From Escarpia spicata (taxonomy: Eukaryota > Annelida > Polychaeta > Sabellida > Siboglinidae): a DNA stretch of 64,000 nt. Position numbers and translations under genes: made by a program. Position 1 is the stretch's first letter, and each line of letters opens with the position of its first letter. Positions 12,426 through 25,045 of the stretch are shown here, piece after piece. The notes beneath the pieces are model-generated. The model was not told the DNA's origin. It ran no database searches and worked only from the letters and a program-made list of their open reading frames with translations. The stretch spans positions 2,042,201 through 2,106,200 of the forward strand of contig CAXEFP010000001.1 of NCBI GenBank assembly GCA_963995525.1, given 5' to 3'.

Positions 12426-13119
12426 ATAGTAGTATAGTAGTATAGTACTATAGTAGTATAGTAGGATAGTAGTATAGTAGGATAGTAGTATAATAGGATA
12501 GTAGTATAGTATGATAGTAGTATAGTAGGATAGTAGTATAGTAGGATAGTAGTATAGTAGTATAGTAGGATAGTAGTATAGTAGGATAGTAGTATAGTAG
12601 GATAGTAGTATAGTAGGATAGTAGTATAGTAGGATAGTAGTATAGTAGGATAGTAGTATAGTAGTATATTAGTATAGTAGTATAGTAGGATAGTAGTATA
12701 GTAGTATATTAGTATAGTAGTATAGTAGGATAGTAGTATAGTAGTATAGTAGGATAGCAGTATAGTAGTATAGTAGTATAGTAGGATAGTAGTATAGTAG
12801 GATAGTAGTATAGTAGGATAGTAGTATAGTAGGATAGTAGTATAGTAGGATAGTAGTATAGTAGGATAGTAGTATAGTAGAATAGCAGTATAGTATGGTA
12901 GTAGTATAGTAGTATAGTAGTATAGTATGATAGTAGTATAGTAGGATAGTAGTATAGTAGGATAGTAGTATAGTAGTATAGTAGTATAGTAGTATAGTAG
13001 TATAGTAGTATAGTAGTATTGTAGGATAGTAGGATAGTAGTATAGTAGGATAGTAGTATAGTAGTATAGTAGGATAGTAGTATAGTAGTATAGTAGGATA
13101 GTAGTATAGTAGTATAGTA

Positions 13120-13386
13120 GTGTAGGATGGAGGAGCCATGTTATGTTGGATTTGGAAAGTGTAGGTTGGAGGAGCCATGCTATGTTGGATTTGGAGAGTG
13201 TAGGAAGGATAAGCCATGTTATGTTGAAGTTGGAGAATGTGGGATGGAGGAGTCATGCTGTGTTGGAGTTGGAGAGTGTAGGATGGAGGAACCATGTTAT
13301 GTTGGAGTTGGAGTGTGTAGGATGGAGGAGCCATGTTATGTTGGAGTTGGAGAGTGCAGTATGAAGGAGCAATGCTATGTTGGTGT
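13120..13386 (-). repeat. Class II core (GTATGAAGG variant)
   Basis: About seven units, with GGAGAATGTGGG in one unit and GTATGAAGGAGCAATG at the lead end. GTATTGTAGG precedes it at 13015-13024. Array follows at 13387-13840. Confidence 0.92.
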
Positions 13387-13840
13387 ATAGTAGTATAGTA
13401 GTATAGTAGTATAGTAGTATAGTAGTATAGTAGTATAGTAGGATAGTAGTATAGTAGGATAGTAGTATAGTATGATAGTAGTATAGTAGGATAGTAGTAT
13501 AGTAGGATAGTAGTATAGTAGGATAGTAGTATAGTAGGATAGTAGTATAGTAGGATAGTAGTATAGTAGGATAGTAGGATAGTAGTATAGTAGGATAGAA
13601 GGATAGTAGTATAGTAGGATAGTAGTATAGTATGATAGTAGTATAGTAGGATAATAGTATAGTAGGATAGTAGTATAGTAGGATAGTAGTATAGTAGGAT
13701 AGTAGGATAGTAGTATAGTAGGATAGTAGTATAGTAGGATAGTAGTATAGTAGTATAGAAGTATAGTAGGATAGTAGGATAGTAGGATAGTAGTATAGTA
13801 GGATAGTAGTATAGTAGTATAGTAGGATAGTAGTATAGTA

Positions 13841-14177
13841 GTGTAGGATGGAGGAGCCATGTTATGTTGGATTTGGAAAGTGTAGGTTGGAGGAGCCATG
13901 CTGTGTTGGAGTTGGAGAGTGTAGGATGTTAGTATAGTAGTAGTATATTAGTGTAGTAGTATTATAGTAGTATAGTAGTAGGATAGTAGTAGCATAGTAG
14001 TATATTAGCATAGTAGTATAGTATTATAGTAGTATAGTAGTATAATAGTATAGTAGCATAGTAGTATAGTAGGATGGAGGAGCCATGTTATGTTGGAGTT
14101 GGAGTGTGTAGGATGGAGGAGCCATGTTATGTTGGAGTTGGAGAGTGCAGTATGGAGGAGCAATGCTATGTTGGTGT
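13841..14177 (-). repeat. Class I core with two-unit body
   Basis: Two-unit body to about 13928, long-type spacer to 14070, lead 14071-14177. The inverted counterpart is 1595-1930. Array follows at 14178-14535. Confidence 0.9.
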
Positions 14178-14535
14178 ATAGTAGTATAGTAGTATAGTAG
14201 TATAGTAGTATAGTAGTATAGTAGTATAGTAGGATAGTAGTATAGTAGGATAGTAGTATAGTAGGATAGTAGTATAGTAGGATAGTAGTATAGTAGGATA
14301 GTAGTATAGTAGGATAGTAGTATAGTAGGATAGTAGTATAGTAGGATAGTAGTATAGTAGGATAGTAGGATAGTAGTATAGTAGGATAGTAGTATAGTAG
14401 TATAGTAGTATAGTAGTATAGTAGTATAGTAGTATAGTAGTATAGTAGTATAGTAGTATTGTAGGATAGTAGGATAGTAGTATAGTAGGATAGTAGTATA
14501 GTAGTATAGTAGGATAGTAGTATAGTAGTATAGTA

Positions 14536-14802
14536 GTGTAGGATGGAGGAGCCATGTTATGTTGGATTTGGAAAGTGTAGGTTGGAGGAGCCATGCTATG
14601 TTGGATTTGGAGAGTGTAGGAAGGATAATCCATGTTATGTTGAAGTTGGAGAGTGTGGGATGGAGGAGTCATGCTGTGTTGGAGTTGGAGAGTGTAGGAT
14701 GGAGGAACCATGTTATGTTGGAGTTGGAGTGTGTAGGATGGAGGAGCCATGTTATGTTGGAGTTGGAGAGTGCAGTATGGAGGAGCAATGCTATGTTGGT
14801 GT
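14536..14802 (-). repeat. Class II core (GGATAATCC variant)
   Basis: Second copy of the core at 11153, with the mark at 14624-14632. Preceded by GTATTGTAGG near 14455. Array follows at 14803-15288 and holds a run of seven consecutive TAGGATAG octamers near 15000. Confidence 0.92.
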
Positions 14803-15288
14803 ATAGTAGTATAGTAGTATAGTAGTATAGTAGTATAGTAGTATAGTAGTATAGTAGGATAGTAGTATAGTAGGATAGTAGTATAGTAGGATAGTAGTAT
14901 AGTAGGATAGTAGTATAGTAGGATAGTAGTATAGTAGGATAGTAGTATAGTAGGATAGTAGTATAGTAGGATAGTAGTATAGTAGGATAGTAGTATAGTA
15001 GGATAGTAGGATAGTAGGATAGTAGGATAGTAGGATAGTAGGATAGTAGGATAGTAGTATAGTAGGATAGTAGTATAGTAGGATAGTAGTATAGTAGGAT
15101 AGTAGTATAGTAGGATAGTAGTATAGTAGGATAGTAGGATAGTAGTATAGTAGGATAGTAGTATAGTAGGATAGTAGTATAGTAGGATAGTAGTATAGTA
15201 GTATAGTAGTATAGTAGTATAGTAGTATAGTAGGATAGTAGTATAGTAGGATAGTAGTATAGTAGTATAGTAGGATAGTAGTATAGTA

Positions 15289-15882
15289 GTGTAGGATGGA
15301 GGAGCCATGTTATGTTGGATTTGGAAAGTGTAGGTTGGAGAAGCCATGCTATGTTGGAGTTGGAGAGTGTAGGAAGGATAAGCCATGTTATGTTGAAGTT
15401 GGAGAGTGTGGGATGGAGGAGTCATGCTGTGTTGGAGTTGGAGAGTGTAGGATGGAGGAACCATGTTATGTTGGAGTTGGAGAGTGTAGGATGGAGGAGC
15501 CATGTTATTTTGGAGTTGGAGAGTGCAGTATGGAGGAGCCATGCTATGTTGGAGTTGGAGAGTGTAGGATGGAGAAGCCATGTTATGTTGAAGTTGGAGA
15601 GTGTGGGATGGAGGAGTCATGCTGTGTTGGAGTTGGAGAGTGTAGGATGTTAGTATAGTAGTAGTATATTAGTGTAGTAGTATTATAGTAGTAGGATAGT
15701 AGTAGCATAGTAGTATAGTAGCATAGTAGTATAGTATTATAGTAGTATAATAGTATAGTAGCATAGTAGTATAGTAGGATGGAGGAGCCATGTTATGTTG
15801 GAGTTGGAGTGTGTAGGATGGAGGAGCCATGTTATGTTGGAGTTGGAGAGTGCAGTATGGAGGAGCAATGCTATGTTGGTGT
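15289..15882 (-). repeat. Class I core (GTTGGAGAAGCC variant)
   Basis: Second copy of the core at 11832: nine-unit body, short-type spacer 15649-15775, lead 15776-15882. Array follows at 15883-16568. Confidence 0.92.
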
Positions 15883-16568
15883 ATAGTAGTATAGTAGTAT
15901 AGTAGTATAGTAGTATAGTAGGATAGTAGTATAGTAGGATAGTAGTATAATAGGATAGTAGTATAGTATGATAGTAGTATAGTAGGATAGTAGTATAGTA
16001 GGATAGTAGTATAGTAGTATAGTAGGATAGTAGTATAGTAGGATAGTAGTATAGTAGGATAGTAGTATAGTAGGATAGTAGTATAGTAGGATAGTAGTAT
16101 AGTAGGATAGTAGTATAGTAGTATATTAGTATAGTAGTATAGTAGGATAGTAGTATAGTAGGATAGTATTATAGTAGTATAGTAGGATAGTAGTATAGTA
16201 GGATAGTAGTATAGTAGTATAGTAGGATAGCAGTATAGTAGTATAGTAGTATAGTAGGATAGTAGTATAGTAGGATAGTAGTATAGTAGGATAGTAGTAT
16301 AGTAGGATAGTAGTATAGTAGGATAGTAGTATAGTAGGATAGTAGTATAGTAGGATAGCAGTATAGTATGGTAGTAGTATAGTAGTATAGTAGTATAGTA
16401 TGATAGTAGTATAGTAGGATAGTAGTATAGTAGGATAGTAGTATAGTAGTATAGTAGTATAGTAGTATAGTAGTATTGTAGGATAGTAGTATAGTAGGAT
16501 AGTAGTATAGTAGTATAGTAGGATAGTAGTATAGTAGTATAGTAGGATAGTAGTATAGTAGTATAGTA

Positions 16569-16835
16569 GTGTAGGATGGAGGAGCCATGTTATGTTGGAT
16601 TTGGAAAGTGTAGGTTGGAGGAGCCATGCTATGTTGGATTTGGAGAGTGTAGGAAGGATAAGCCATGTTATGTTGAAGTTGGAGAATGTGGGATGGAGGA
16701 GTCATGCTGTGTTGGAGTTGGAGAGTGTAGGATGGAGGAACCATGTTATGTTGGAGTTGGAGTGTGTAGGATGGAGGAGCCATGTTATGTTGGAGTTGGA
16801 GAGTGCAGTATGAAGGAGCAATGCTATGTTGGTGT
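16569..16835 (-). repeat. Class II core (GTATGAAGG variant)
   Basis: Second copy of the core at 13120. Array follows at 16836-17329, opening with about ten near-pure TATAGTAG units. Confidence 0.92.
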
Positions 16836-17329
16836 ATAGTAGTATAGTAGTATAGTAGTATAGTAGTATAGTAGTATAGTAGTATAGTAGTATAGTAGTA
16901 TAGTAGTATAGTAGTATAGTAGGATAGTAGTATAGTAGGATAGTAGTATAGTATGATAGTAGTATAGTAGGATAGTAGTATAGTAGGATAGTAGTATAGT
17001 AGGATAGTAGTATAGTAGGATAGTAGTATAGTAGGATAGTAGTATAGTAGGATAGTAGTATAGTAGGATAGTAGTATAGTAGGATAGAAGGATAGTAGTA
17101 TAGTAGGATAGTAGTATAGTATGATAGTAGTATAGTAGGATAATAGTATAGTAGGATAGTAGTATAGTAGGATAGTAGTATAGTAGGATAGTAGGATAGT
17201 AGTATAGTAGGATAGTAGTATAGTAGGATAGTAGTATAGTAGTATAGAAGTATAGTAGGATAGTAGGATAGTAGGATAGTAGTATAGTAGGATAGTAGTA
17301 TAGTAGTATAGTAGGATAGTAGTATAGTA

Positions 17330-17667
17330 GTGTAGGATGGAGGAGCCATGTTATGTTGGATTTGGAAAGTGTAGGTTGGAGGAGCCATGCTGTGTTGGAG
17401 TTGGAGAGTGTAGGATGTTAGTATAGTAGTAGTATATTAGTGTAGTAGTATTATAGTAGTATAGTAGTAGGATAGTAGTAGCATAGTAGTATATTAGCAT
17501 AGTAGTATAGTATTATAGTAATATAGTAGTATAATAGTATAGTAGCATAGTAGTATAGTAGGATGGAGGAGCCATGTTATGTTGGAGTTGGAGTGTGTAG
17601 GATGGAGGAGCCATGTTATGTTGGAGTTGGAGAGTGCAGTATGGAGGAGCAATGCTATGTTGGTGTA
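17330..17667 (-). repeat. Class I core with two-unit body
   Basis: Second copy of the core at 13841. The spacer has AGTAATATAG at about 17517, a one-base change from the other copies. Array follows at 17668-18032. Confidence 0.9.
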
Positions 17668-18032
17668 TAGTAGTATAGTAGTATAGTAGTATAGTAGGAT
17701 AGTAGTATAGTAGGATAGTAGTATAGTAGGATAGTAGTATAGTAGGATAGTAGTATAGTAGGATAGTAGTATAGTAGGATAGTAGTATAGTAGGATAGTA
17801 GTATAGTAGGATAGTAGTATAGTAGGATAGTAGTATAGTAGGATAGTAGTATAGTAGGATAGTAGGATAGTAGTATAGTAGGATAGTAGTATAGTAGTAT
17901 AGTAGTATAGTAGTATAGTAGTATAGTAGTATAGTAGTATAGTAGTATAGTAGTATTGTAGGATAGTAGGATAGTAGTATAGTAGGATAGTAGTATAGTA
18001 GTATAGTAGGATAGTAGTATAGTAGTATAGTA

Positions 18033-18299
18033 GTGTAGGATGGAGGAGCCATGTTATGTTGGATTTGGAAAGTGTAGGTTGGAGGAGCCATGCTATGTTG
18101 GATTTGGAGAGTGTAGGAAGGATAATCCATGTTATGTTGAAGTTGGAGAGTGTGGGATGGAGGAGTCATGCTGTGTTGGAGTTGGAGAGTGTAGGATGGA
18201 GGAACCATGTTATGTTGGAGTTGGAGTGTGTAGGATGGAGGAGCCATGTTATGTTGGAGTTGGAGAGTGCAGTATGGAGGAGCAATGCTATGTTGGTGT
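18033..18299 (-). repeat. Class II core (GGATAATCC variant)
   Basis: Third minus-oriented copy, with GGATAATCC at 18120-18128. Array follows at 18300-18745 and includes one TAGAATAG octamer near 18618. Confidence 0.92.
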
Positions 18300-18745
18300 A
18301 TAGTAGTATAGTAGTATAGTAGTATAGTAGTATAGTAGTATAGTAGTATAGTAGTATAGTAGTATAGTAGTATAGTAGGATAGTAGTATAGTAGGATAGT
18401 AGTATAGTAGGATAGTAGTATAGTAGGATAGTAGTATAGTAGGATAGTAGTATAGTAGGATAGTAGTATAGTAGGATAGTAGTATAGTAGGATAGTAGGA
18501 TAGTAGGATAGTAGTATAGTAGGATAGTAGTATAGTAGGATAGTAGTATAGTAGGATAGTAGTATAGTAGGATAGTAGTATAGTAGGATAGTAGGATAGT
18601 AGTATAGTAGGATAGTAGAATAGTAGGATAGTAGTATAGTAGGATAGTAGTATAGTAGTATAGTAGTATAGTAGTATAGTAGGATAGTAGGATAGTAGTA
18701 TAGTAGGATAGTAGTATAGTAGTATAGTAGGATAGTAGTATAGTA

Positions 18746-19339
18746 GTGTAGGATGGAGGAGCCATGTTATGTTGGATTTGGAAAGTGTAGGTTGGAGAAG
18801 CCATGCTATGTTGGAGTTGGAGAGTGTAGGAAGGATAAGCCATGTTATGTTGAAGTTGGAGAGTGTGGGATGGAGGAGTCATGCTGTGTTGGAGTTGGAG
18901 AGTGTAGGATGGAGGAACCATGTTATGTTGGAGTTGGAGAGTGTAGGATGGAGGAGCCATGTTATTTTGGAGTTGGAGAGTGCAGTATGGAGGAGCCATG
19001 CTATGTTGGAGTTGGAGAGTGTAGGATGGAGAAGCCATGTTATGTTGAAGTTGGAGAGTGTGGGATGGAGGAGTCATGCTGTGTTGGAGTTGGAGAGTGT
19101 AGGATGTTAGTATAGTAGTAGTATATTAGTGTAGTAGTATTATAGTAGTAGGATAGTAGTAGCATAGTAGTATAGTAGCATAGTAGTATAGTATTATAGT
19201 AGTATAATAGTATAGTAGCATAGTAGTATAGTAGGATGGAGGAGCCATGTTATGTTGGAGTTGGAGTGTGTAGGATGGAGGAGCCATGTTATGTTGGAGT
19301 TGGAGAGTGCAGTATGGAGGAGCAATGCTATGTTGGTGT
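18746..19339 (-). repeat. Class I core (GTTGGAGAAGCC variant)
   Basis: Third minus-oriented copy: body 18746-19105, short-type spacer, lead 19233-19339. Array follows at 19340-20025. Confidence 0.92.
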
Positions 19340-20025
19340 ATAGTAGTATAGTAGTATAGTAGTATAGTAGTATAGTAGGATAGTAGTATAGTAGGATAGT
19401 AGTATAATAGGATAGTAGTATAGTAGGATAGTAGTATAGTAGGATAGTAGTATAGTAGGATAGTAGTATAGTAGTATAGTAGGATAGTAGTATAGTAGGA
19501 TAGTAGTATAGTAGGATAGTAGTATAGTAGGATAGTAGTATAGTAGGATAGTAGTATAGTAGGATAGTAGTATAGTAGTATATTAGTATAGTAGTATAGT
19601 AGGATAGTAGTATAGTAGTATATTAGTATAGTAGTATAGTAGGATAGTAGTATAGTAGTATAGTAGGATAGCAGTATAGTAGTATAGTAGTATAGTAGGA
19701 TAGTAGTATAGTAGGATAGTAGTATAGTAGGATAGTAGTATAGTAGGATAGTAGTATAGTAGGATAGTAGTATAGTAGGATAGTAGTATAGTAGGATAGC
19801 AGTATAGTATGGTAGTAGTATAGTAGTATAGTAGTATAGTATGATAGTAGTATAGTAGGATAGTAGTATAGTAGGATAGTAGTATAGTAGTATAGTAGTA
19901 TAGTAGTATAGTAGTATAGTAGTATTGTAGGATAGTAGGATAGTAGTATAGTAGGATAGTAGTATAGTAGTATAGTAGGATAGTAGTATAGTAGTATAGT
20001 AGGATAGTAGTATAGTAGTATAGTA

Positions 20026-20292
20026 GTGTAGGATGGAGGAGCCATGTTATGTTGGATTTGGAAAGTGTAGGTTGGAGGAGCCATGCTATGTTGGATTTGG
20101 AGAGTGTAGGAAGGATAAGCCATGTTATGTTGAAGTTGGAGAATGTGGGATGGAGGAGTCATGCTGTGTTGGAGTTGGAGAGTGTAGGATGGAGGAACCA
20201 TGTTATGTTGGAGTTGGAGTGTGTAGGATGGAGGAGCCATGTTATGTTGGAGTTGGAGAGTGCAGTATGAAGGAGCAATGCTATGTTGGTGT
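20026..20292 (-). repeat. Class II core (GTATGAAGG variant)
   Basis: Third copy of the core at 13120. Array follows at 20293-20754. Confidence 0.92.
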
Positions 20293-20754
20293 ATAGTAGT
20301 ATAGTAGTATAGTAGTATAGTAGTATAGTAGTATAGTAGTATAGTAGGATAGTAGTATAGTAGGATAGTAGTATAGTATGATAGTAGTATAGTAGGATAG
20401 TAGTATAGTAGGATAGTAGTATAGTAGGATAGTAGTATAGTAGGATAGTAGTATAGTAGGATAGTAGTATAGTAGGATAGTAGTATAGTAGGATAGTAGT
20501 ATAGTAGGATAGTAGGATAGTAGTATAGTAGGATAGTAGTATAGTATGATAGTAGTATAGTAGGATAATAGTATAGTAGGATAGTAGTATAGTAGGATAG
20601 TAGTATAGTAGGATAGTAGGATAGTAGTATAGTAGGATAGTAGTATAGTAGTATAGTAGTATAGTAGTATAGAAGTATAGTAGGATAGTAGGATAGTAGG
20701 ATAGTAGTATAGTAGGATAGTAGTATAGTAGTATAGTAGGATAGTAGTATAGTA

Positions 20755-21089
20755 GTGTAGGATGGAGGAGCCATGTTATGTTGGATTTGGAAAGTGTAGG
20801 TTGGAGGAGCCATGCTGTGTTGGAGTCTGAGAGTGTAGGATGTTAGTATAGTAGTAGTATATTAGTGTAGTAGTATTATAGTAGTATAGTAGTAGGATAG
20901 TAGTAGCATAGTAGTATATTAGCATAGTAGTATAGTATTATAGTAGTATAGTAGTATAATAGTATAGTAGCATAGTAGTATAGTAGGATGGAGGAGCCAT
21001 GTTATGTTGGAGTTGGAGTGTGTAGGATGGAGGAGCCATGTTATGTTGGAGTTGGAGAGTGCAGTATGGAGGAGCAATGCTATGTTGGT
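20755..21089 (-). repeat. Class I core with two-unit body
   Basis: Third copy of the core at 13841, with a private GGAGTCTGAGAG in place of GGAGTTGGAGAG near 20823. The array at 21090-21265 is only about 176 bp, where the + arm has a further class II core between the equivalent cores. Confidence 0.9.
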
Positions 21090-21265
21090 GTATAGTAGTA
21101 TAGTAGTATAGTAGTATAGTAGTATAGTAGTATAGTAGGATAGTAGTATAGTAGGATAGTAGTATAGTAGGATAGTAGTATAGTAGGATAGTAGTATAGT
21201 AGGATAGTAGTATAGTAGGATAGTAGTATAGTAGGATAGTAGTATAGTAGGATAGTAGTATAGTA

Positions 21266-21858
21266 GTGTAGGATGGAGGAGCCATGTTATGTTGGATTTG
21301 GAAAGTGTAGGTTGGAGGAGCCATGCTATGTTGGAGTTGGAGAGTGTAGGAAGGATAAGCCATGTTATGTTGAAGTTGGAGAGTGTGGGATGGAGGAGTC
21401 ATGCTGTGTTGGAGTTGGAGAGTGTAGGATGGAGGAACCATGTTATGTTGGAGTTGGAGAGTGTAGGATGGAGGAGCCATGTTATTTTGGAGTTGGAGAG
21501 TGCAGTATGGAGGAGCCATGCTATGTTGGAGTTGGAGAGTGTAGGATGGAGAAGCCATGTTATGTTGAAGTTGGAGAGTGTGGGATGGAGGAGTCATGCT
21601 GTGTTGGAGTTGGAGAGTGTAGGATGTTAGAATAGTAGTAGTATGTTAGTGTAGTAGTATTATAGTAGTAGGATAGTAGTAGCATAGTAGTATAGTAGCA
21701 TAGTAGTATAGTATTATAGTAGTATAATAGTATAGTAGCATAGTAGTATAGTAGGATGGAGGAGCCATGTTATGTTGGAGTTGGAGTGTGTAGGATGGAG
21801 GAGCCATGTTATGTTGGAGTTGGAGAGTGCAGTATGGAGGAGCAATGCTATGTTGGTG
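21266..21858 (-). repeat. Class I core (variant GTTAGAATAG)
   Basis: Nine-unit body 21266-21626, spacer starting GTTAGAATAG and containing GTATGTTAG, lead to 21858. Both spacer marks match, in reverse complement, the core at 123-714. Array follows at 21859-22513. Confidence 0.92.
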
Positions 21859-22513
21859 TATAGTAGTATAATAGTATAGTAGTATAGTAGTATAGTAGGA
21901 TAGTAGTATAGTAGGATAGTAGTATAATAGGATAGTAGTATAGTATGATAGTAGTATAGTAGGATAGTAGTATAGTAGGATAGTAGTATAGTAGTATAGT
22001 AGGATAGTAGTATAGTAGTATAGTAGGATAGTAGTATAGTAGGATAGTAGTATAGTAGGATAGTAGTATAGTAGGATAGTAGTATAGTAGGATAGTAGTA
22101 TAGTAGGATAGTAGTATAGTAGTATATTAGTATAGTAGTATAGTAGGATAGTAGTATAGTAGTATATTAGTATAGTAGTATAGTAGGATAGTAGTATAGT
22201 AGTATAGTAGGATATCAGTATAGTAGTATAGTAGTATAGTAGGATAGTAGTATAGTAGGATAGTAGTATAGTAGGATAGTAGTATAGTAGGATAGTAGTA
22301 TAGTAGGATAGTAGTATAGTAGGATAGCAGTATAGTAGGGTAGTAGTATAGTAGTATAGTAGTATAGTATGATAGTAGTATAGTAGGATAGTAGTATAGT
22401 AGTATAGTAGTATAGTAGTATAGTAGTATAGTAGTATTGTAGGATAGTAGGATAGTAGTATAGTAGGATAGTAGTATAGTAGTATAGTAGGATAGTAGTA
22501 TAGTAGTATAGTA

Positions 22514-22780
22514 GTGTAGGATGGAGGAGCCATGTTATGTTGGATTTGGAAAGGTTAGGTTGGAGGAGCCATGCTATGTTGGATTTGGAGAGTGTAGGAA
22601 GGATAAGCCATGTTATGTTGAAGTTGGAGAATGTGGGATGGAGGAGTCATGCTGTGTTGGAGTTGGAGAGTGTAGGATGGAGGAACCATGTTATGTTGGA
22701 GTTGGAGTGTGTAGGATGGAGGAGCCATGTTATGTTGGAGTTGGAGAGTGCAGTATGAAGGAGCAATGCTATGTTGGTGT
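22514..22780 (-). repeat. Class II core with GGTTAGG change
   Basis: About seven units with a private AAAGGTTAGGTTGG near 22551 (normally AAAGTGTAGG), plus GTATGAAGG. Array follows at 22781-23226. Confidence 0.9.
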
Positions 22781-23226
22781 ATAGTAGTATAGTAGTATAG
22801 TAGTATAGTAGTATAGTAGTATAGTAGTATAGTAGTATAGTAGTATAGTAGTATAGTAGGATAGTAGTATAGTAGGATAGTAGTATAGTAGTATAGTAGT
22901 ATAGTAGGATAGTAGTATAGTAGGATAGTAGTATAGTAGGATAGTAGTATAGTAGGATAGTAGTATAGTAGGATAGTAGTATAGTAGGATAGTAGGATAG
23001 TAGTATAGTAGGATAGTAGTATAGTATGATAGTAGTATAGTAGGATAATAGTATAGTAGGATAGTAGTATAGTAGGATAGTAGTATAGTAGGATAGTAGG
23101 ATAGTAGTATAGTAGGATAGTAGTATAGTAGGATAGTAGTATAGTAGTATAGTAGTATAGTAGGATAGTAGGATAGTAGTATAGTAGGATAGTAGTATAG
23201 TAGTATAGTAGGATAGTAGTATAGTA

Positions 23227-23756
23227 GTGTAGGATGGAGGAGCCATGTTATGTTGGATTTGGAAAGTGTAGGTTGGAGGAGCCATGCTATGTTGGAGTTG
23301 GAGAGTGTAGGAAGGATAAGCCATGTTATGTTGAAGTTGGAGAGTGTGGGATGGAGGAGTCATGCTGTGTTGGAGTTGGAGAGTGTAGGATGGAGGAACC
23401 ATGTTATGTTGGAGTTGGAGAGTGTAGGATGGAGAAGCCATGTTATGTTGAAGTTGGAGAGTGTGGGATGGAGGAGTCATGCTGTGTTGGAGTTGGAGAG
23501 TGTAGGATGTTAGTATAGTAGTAGTATATTAGTGTAGTAGTATTATAGTAGTATAGTAGTAGGATAGTAGTAGCATAGTAGTATATTAGCATAGTAGTAT
23601 AGTATTATAGTAGTATAGTAGTATAATAGTATAGTAGCATAGTAGTATAGTAGGATGGAGGAGCCATGTTATGTTGGAGTTGGAGTGTGTAGGATGGAGG
23701 AGCCATGTTATGTTGGAGTTGGAGAGTGCAGTATGGAGGAGCAATGCTATGTTGGT
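23227..23756 (-). repeat. Class I core with seven-unit body
   Basis: Body 23227-23509 lacks the two-unit TTATTTTGG plus GCAGTATGG segment of the full body. Long-type spacer, lead 23653-23756. The array at 23757-24348 holds a private GTAGATAAG near 23891. Confidence 0.9.
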
Positions 23757-24348
23757 GTATAGTAGTATAGTAGTATAGTAGTATAGTAGTATAGTAGGAT
23801 AGTAGTATAGTAGGATAGTAGTATAGTAGGATAGTAGTATAGTAGGATAGTAGTATAGTAGGATAGTAGTATAGTAGGATAGTAGGATAGTAGATAAGTA
23901 GTATAGTAGGATAGTAGTATAGTAGGATAGTAGTATAGTAGGATAGTAGTATAGTAGGATAGTAGTATAGTAGGATAGTAGTATAGTAGGATAGAAGTAT
24001 AGTAGGATAGTAGTATAGTAGTATAGTAGGATAGTAGTATAGTAGGATAGTAGGATAGTAGTATAGTAGGATAGTAGTATAGTAGGATAGTAGTATAGTA
24101 GGATAGTAGTATAGTAGTATAGTAGTATAGTATGATAGTAGTATAGTAGGATAGTAGTATAGTAGGATAGTAGTATAGTAGTATAGTAGTATAGTAGTAT
24201 AGTAGTATAGTAGTATAGTAGTATAGTAGTATAGTAGTATTGTAGGATAGTAGGATAGTAGTATAGTAGTATAGTAGTATAGTATGATAGTAGTATAGTA
24301 GGATAGTAGTATAGTAGTATAGTAGGATAGTAGTATAGTAGCATAGTA

Positions 24349-24615
24349 GTGTAGGATGGAGGAGCCATGTTATGTTGGATTTGGAAAGTGTAGGTTGGAG
24401 GAGCCATGCTATGTTGGATTTGGAGAGTGTAGGAAGGATAAGCCATGTTATGTTGAAGTTGGAGAGTGTGGGATGGAGGAGTCATGCTGTGTTGGAGTTG
24501 GAGAGTGTAGGATGGAGGAACCATGTTATGTTGGAGTTGGAGTGTGTAGGATGGAGGAGCCATGTTATGTTGGAGTTGGAGAGTGCAGTATGAAGGAGCA
24601 ATGCTATGTTGGTGT
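24349..24615 (-). repeat. Class II core (GTATGAAGG variant)
   Basis: About seven units without the GGAGAATGTGGG change of its neighbours. The preceding array edge has TAGCATAG just before the core. Array follows at 24616-25045, with TATTATAG near 24628. Confidence 0.9.
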
Positions 24616-25045
24616 ATAGTAGTATAGTATTATAGTAGTATAGTAGTATAGTAGTATAGTAGTATAGTAGGATAGTAGTATAGTAGGATAGTAGTATAGT
24701 AGGATAGTAGTATAGTAGGATAGTAGTATAGTAGGATAGTAGTATAGTAGGATAGTAGTATAGTAGGATAGTAGTATAGTAGGATAGTAGTATAGTAGGA
24801 TAGTAGTATAGTAGGATAGTAGTATAGTAGGATAGTAGGATAGTAGTATAGTAGGATAGTAGTATAGTAGGATAGTAGTATAGTAGGATAGTAGTATAGT
24901 AGGATAGTAGGATAGTAGTATAGTAGGATAGTAGTATAGTAGGATAGTAGTATAGTAGTATAGTAGTATAGTAGTATAGTAGGATAGTAGGATAGTAGTA
25001 TAGTAGGATAGTAGTATAGTAGTATAGTAGGATAGTAGTATAGTA

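Larger units (their letters stand above)
10695..14070 (-). repeat. Higher-order repeat A, copy 1
   Basis: Order: lead, array, class II (GGATAATCC), array, class I (GAGAAGCC), array, class II (GTATGAAGG), array, two-unit body and spacer. About 3.38 kb. The same order follows twice more. Confidence 0.9.
14071..17559 (-). repeat. Higher-order repeat A, copy 2
   Basis: Same order of variant-marked cores as copy 1, about 3.49 kb. Landmark spacings differ from copy 1 by multiples of 8 bp (for example 3385, 3457 and 3449 bp between equivalent core starts). Confidence 0.9.
17560..20985 (-). repeat. Higher-order repeat A, copy 3
   Basis: Same order, about 3.43 kb. The two central core-start spacings in this copy (713 bp and 1280 bp) are close to those in the inverted single copy at 1841-4603 (713 and 1248 bp). 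Confidence 0.9.
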
